The notes below the pieces were generated by a model. It was not told where the DNA came from, ran no database searches, and was given only the letters and a program-made list of their open reading frames with translations. From contig JBMNKL010000001.1 in NCBI GenBank assembly GCA_050952225.1, forward strand, positions 558,001 to 622,000: a DNA stretch of 64,000 nucleotides, in the 5' to 3' direction. A program made the translations under genes and the position numbers. The DNA is from JBMNKL01 sp050952225 (GTDB lineage: Bacteria > Bacillota > Clostridia > Acetivibrionales > DTU013). Shown piece after piece: positions 62,831 through 64,000 of the stretch (positions are counted from its first letter, which is position 1; each line of letters opens with the position of its first letter).

Positions 62831-64000
62831 ATGCACGGAACAGCAATAAAATCAATAACAGCAAAAGAAGCTTATTCCGATCGCACAAGGCCGGCTGTCC
62901 ATGTAACTGTTATAACAGAAAACGGAGCGGTGGGAAAAGGGACTTGTTGTCCTGGTATTTCTGCAGGCTCTTATGAAGTTGAATCTCTGTATGATGGCGA
63001 TGAAAGATTTGGAGGCTATGGCTTTAGAAAGGCAGCAGATAACCTTAACCGGCTGGTAGCCCCGAAGCTTATTGGATTAGATGCGAGTAATCAAACCGCG
63101 TGCGATGCAGCTATACTGGAGATTGGGAAACCGGTAATTGGCGGTATTGCTTCAGCAGCTCTTTCAACGGCTATATTGAACGCCGGGGCGGCGGCTCTTA
63201 AGATCCCTCTTTATGAACATATCGGAGGGGTCAGGGCTTTTACCCTGCCTATTCCCGGCGTGACGGTGGCTACCGGGAGTACCCGTTATAACGGTACGGA
63301 TAAAGCAGGATACAAGCCGTCATACTCCTTTGTAGCCTATGACTTTGATACTTTCACAGAAGCCAGCACGGCTTTGTGGGAAGTATTTATGGATTGGTCT
63401 GACTATATTAAAGACAACCTTGGAATAAAAATGCAGCCCATTGCGGGGATGGCGATACCCAAAGGTAAACTCAAAGATGATTATCAACTTTGGGACATGA
63501 TGGCGGATGTAATTAGCAAGTCAGGTTACACAGACAGGATCGGAATACAGGTAGACATGGCTGCAAACAGCTTTTATAACCGAGAAACGATGTTGTACGA
63601 AGGGTTGTTCAGTCATGAACCAAAAACGAGAGAAGACATTATTAAACTGGTCGGGAAAATGTCCAAGGATTACCCTTTTGTCATCATAGAAGACCCTCTC
63701 TTTGAGGATGATTTTGAAGGTTTTGCCGAAATTACAAGAAAAGTGGACATACAAATTATTGGTGACGACCTGTTGGCCACAAATCCGGACAGACTACGCA
63801 AAGCGATAAATATGAAGGCAGGTAACGCAGTTCGTATTGTTACAGGCCAAATAGGAACTGTGACCGAGGCAATGGAAGTGGTTCAGCTCGCCGTTGAGAA
63901 TCACTTCGGGATTTCCCCCTGTGGTGCAAGGGGCGAAGATATATCTATCTGCGATTATGCAGTTGGCTACAACGCAGGCACCATTCGTGAAAACGGGCTG
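62831..64000 (+). CDS. Divergent enolase-superfamily protein B (partial, runs off window)
   Basis: The ATG at 62831 (TTGGAGGAATGG upstream) opens a frame of 390 codons to the window end with no stop. It aligns with protein A throughout: metal ligands D242 (GIQVDMAAN), E287 (IIEDPLFEDD), D312 (IGDDLLATN) and the PCGARGEDISICDYAVG loop. The catalytic-base lysine is absent: LLKVNQVGT of A reads RIVTGQIGT here (V337 in place of Lys). Either it uses different chemistry or it is a non-catalytic partner of A. Confidence 0.87.
   Translation, partial: MHGTAIKSITAKEAYSDRTRPAVHVTVITENGAVGKGTCCPGISAGSYEVESLYDGDERFGGYGFRKAADNLNRLVAPKLIGLDASNQTACDAAILEIGKPVIGGIASAALSTAILNAGAAALKIPLYEHIGGVRAFTLPIPGVTVATGSTRYNGTDKAGYKPSYSFVAYDFDTFTEASTALWEVFMDWSDYIKDNLGIKMQPIAGMAIPKGKLKDDYQLWDMMADVISKSGYTDRIGIQVDMAANSFYNRETMLYEGLFSHEPKTREDIIKLVGKMSKDYPFVIIEDPLFEDDFEGFAEITRKVDIQIIGDDLLATNPDRLRKAINMKAGNAVRIVTGQIGTVTEAMEVVQLAVENHFGISPCGARGEDISICDYAVGYNAGTIRENGL

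Noticed and set aside
1..64000. CRISPR arrays, prophage, restriction-modification or other defence systems, tRNA and rRNA genes
   Set aside because: No regularly spaced repeats, phage structural genes, defence enzymes, or tRNA/rRNA-like sequences were noticed on reading the window.

Overview
The window reads as the chromosome of a spore-forming, low-to-mid GC Gram-positive bacterium of the class Clostridia (Bacillota); the species cannot be named from the sequence. The evidence is the ctsR-mcsA-mcsB-clpC operon with a consensus CtsR operator, the radA / carD / yacL / ispD / ispF neighbourhood, the spore genes cwlD and sleB, a T-box leader before proS, a c-di-AMP (ydaO-type) riboswitch, Rex, and strong AGGAGG-type ribosome binding sites.

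Layout. 0-3.6 kb, minus strand: a cut-off azlC, rtcB, an acetyltransferase remnant, and a lemA / TPM-domain pair. 3.8-8.4 kb, plus: glnA, a response-regulator/GGDEF protein, a membrane protein, cwlD and rex. 8.4-11.9 kb, minus: an aromatic amino acid operon, aroF-tyrA-aroA. Several genes between 6.5 and 10.1 kb carry single-base frameshifts. 12.4-16.1 kb: an EF-G paralogue, a group II intron-like remnant, a DUF4349 lipoprotein and a run of stem-loops. 16.1-20.9 kb: the ctsR stress operon. 21-23.5 kb, minus: azlCD and a glycosyltransferase. 23.6-28.3 kb: radA, a small cysteine-containing protein, aconitase and a ribulose-phosphate epimerase. 28.7-29.5 kb: a deletion derivative of an IS30-type element. 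29.5-36.7 kb: carD, yacL, ispD, natAB, ispF and the T-box-controlled proS. 36.9-43.7 kb: cell-envelope genes (CAP-domain protein, riboswitch-controlled peptidoglycan-binding protein, sleB), a 44-residue small protein, and a glycerol-1-phosphate dehydrogenase / HAD phosphatase pair. 43.8-45.5 kb, minus: five small proteins of unknown function.

45.7-64 kb is the accessory part. It starts with a decayed sugar ABC locus (fucU-like gene, 5'-truncated binding protein, two permeases, one frameshifted, no ATPase). Next come a thioredoxin-reductase-like flavoprotein without a recognisable NADPH motif, a TIM-barrel/acyl-CoA synthetase fusion, and a DUF1847 protein. From 53.6 kb a sugar-acid or hydroxy-acid catabolic cluster follows: two head-to-head gene remnants (lactate-racemase-like and 2-hydroxyacid dehydrogenase), a two-subunit UxaA/SuyAB-type lyase, an FAH-family hydrolase, a TAXI-type TRAP transporter, an AEC carrier, and two tandem divergent enolase-like genes, the second running off the window. 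This cluster is the best candidate for an undescribed pathway: transporter, lyase, enolase-superfamily enzymes and a ketoacid hydrolase in one direction, with both enolase homologues lacking residues that glycolytic enolase needs.

No rRNA, tRNA, CRISPR array, prophage or recognised defence system was seen. All calls come from reading the sequence; no database search was run.
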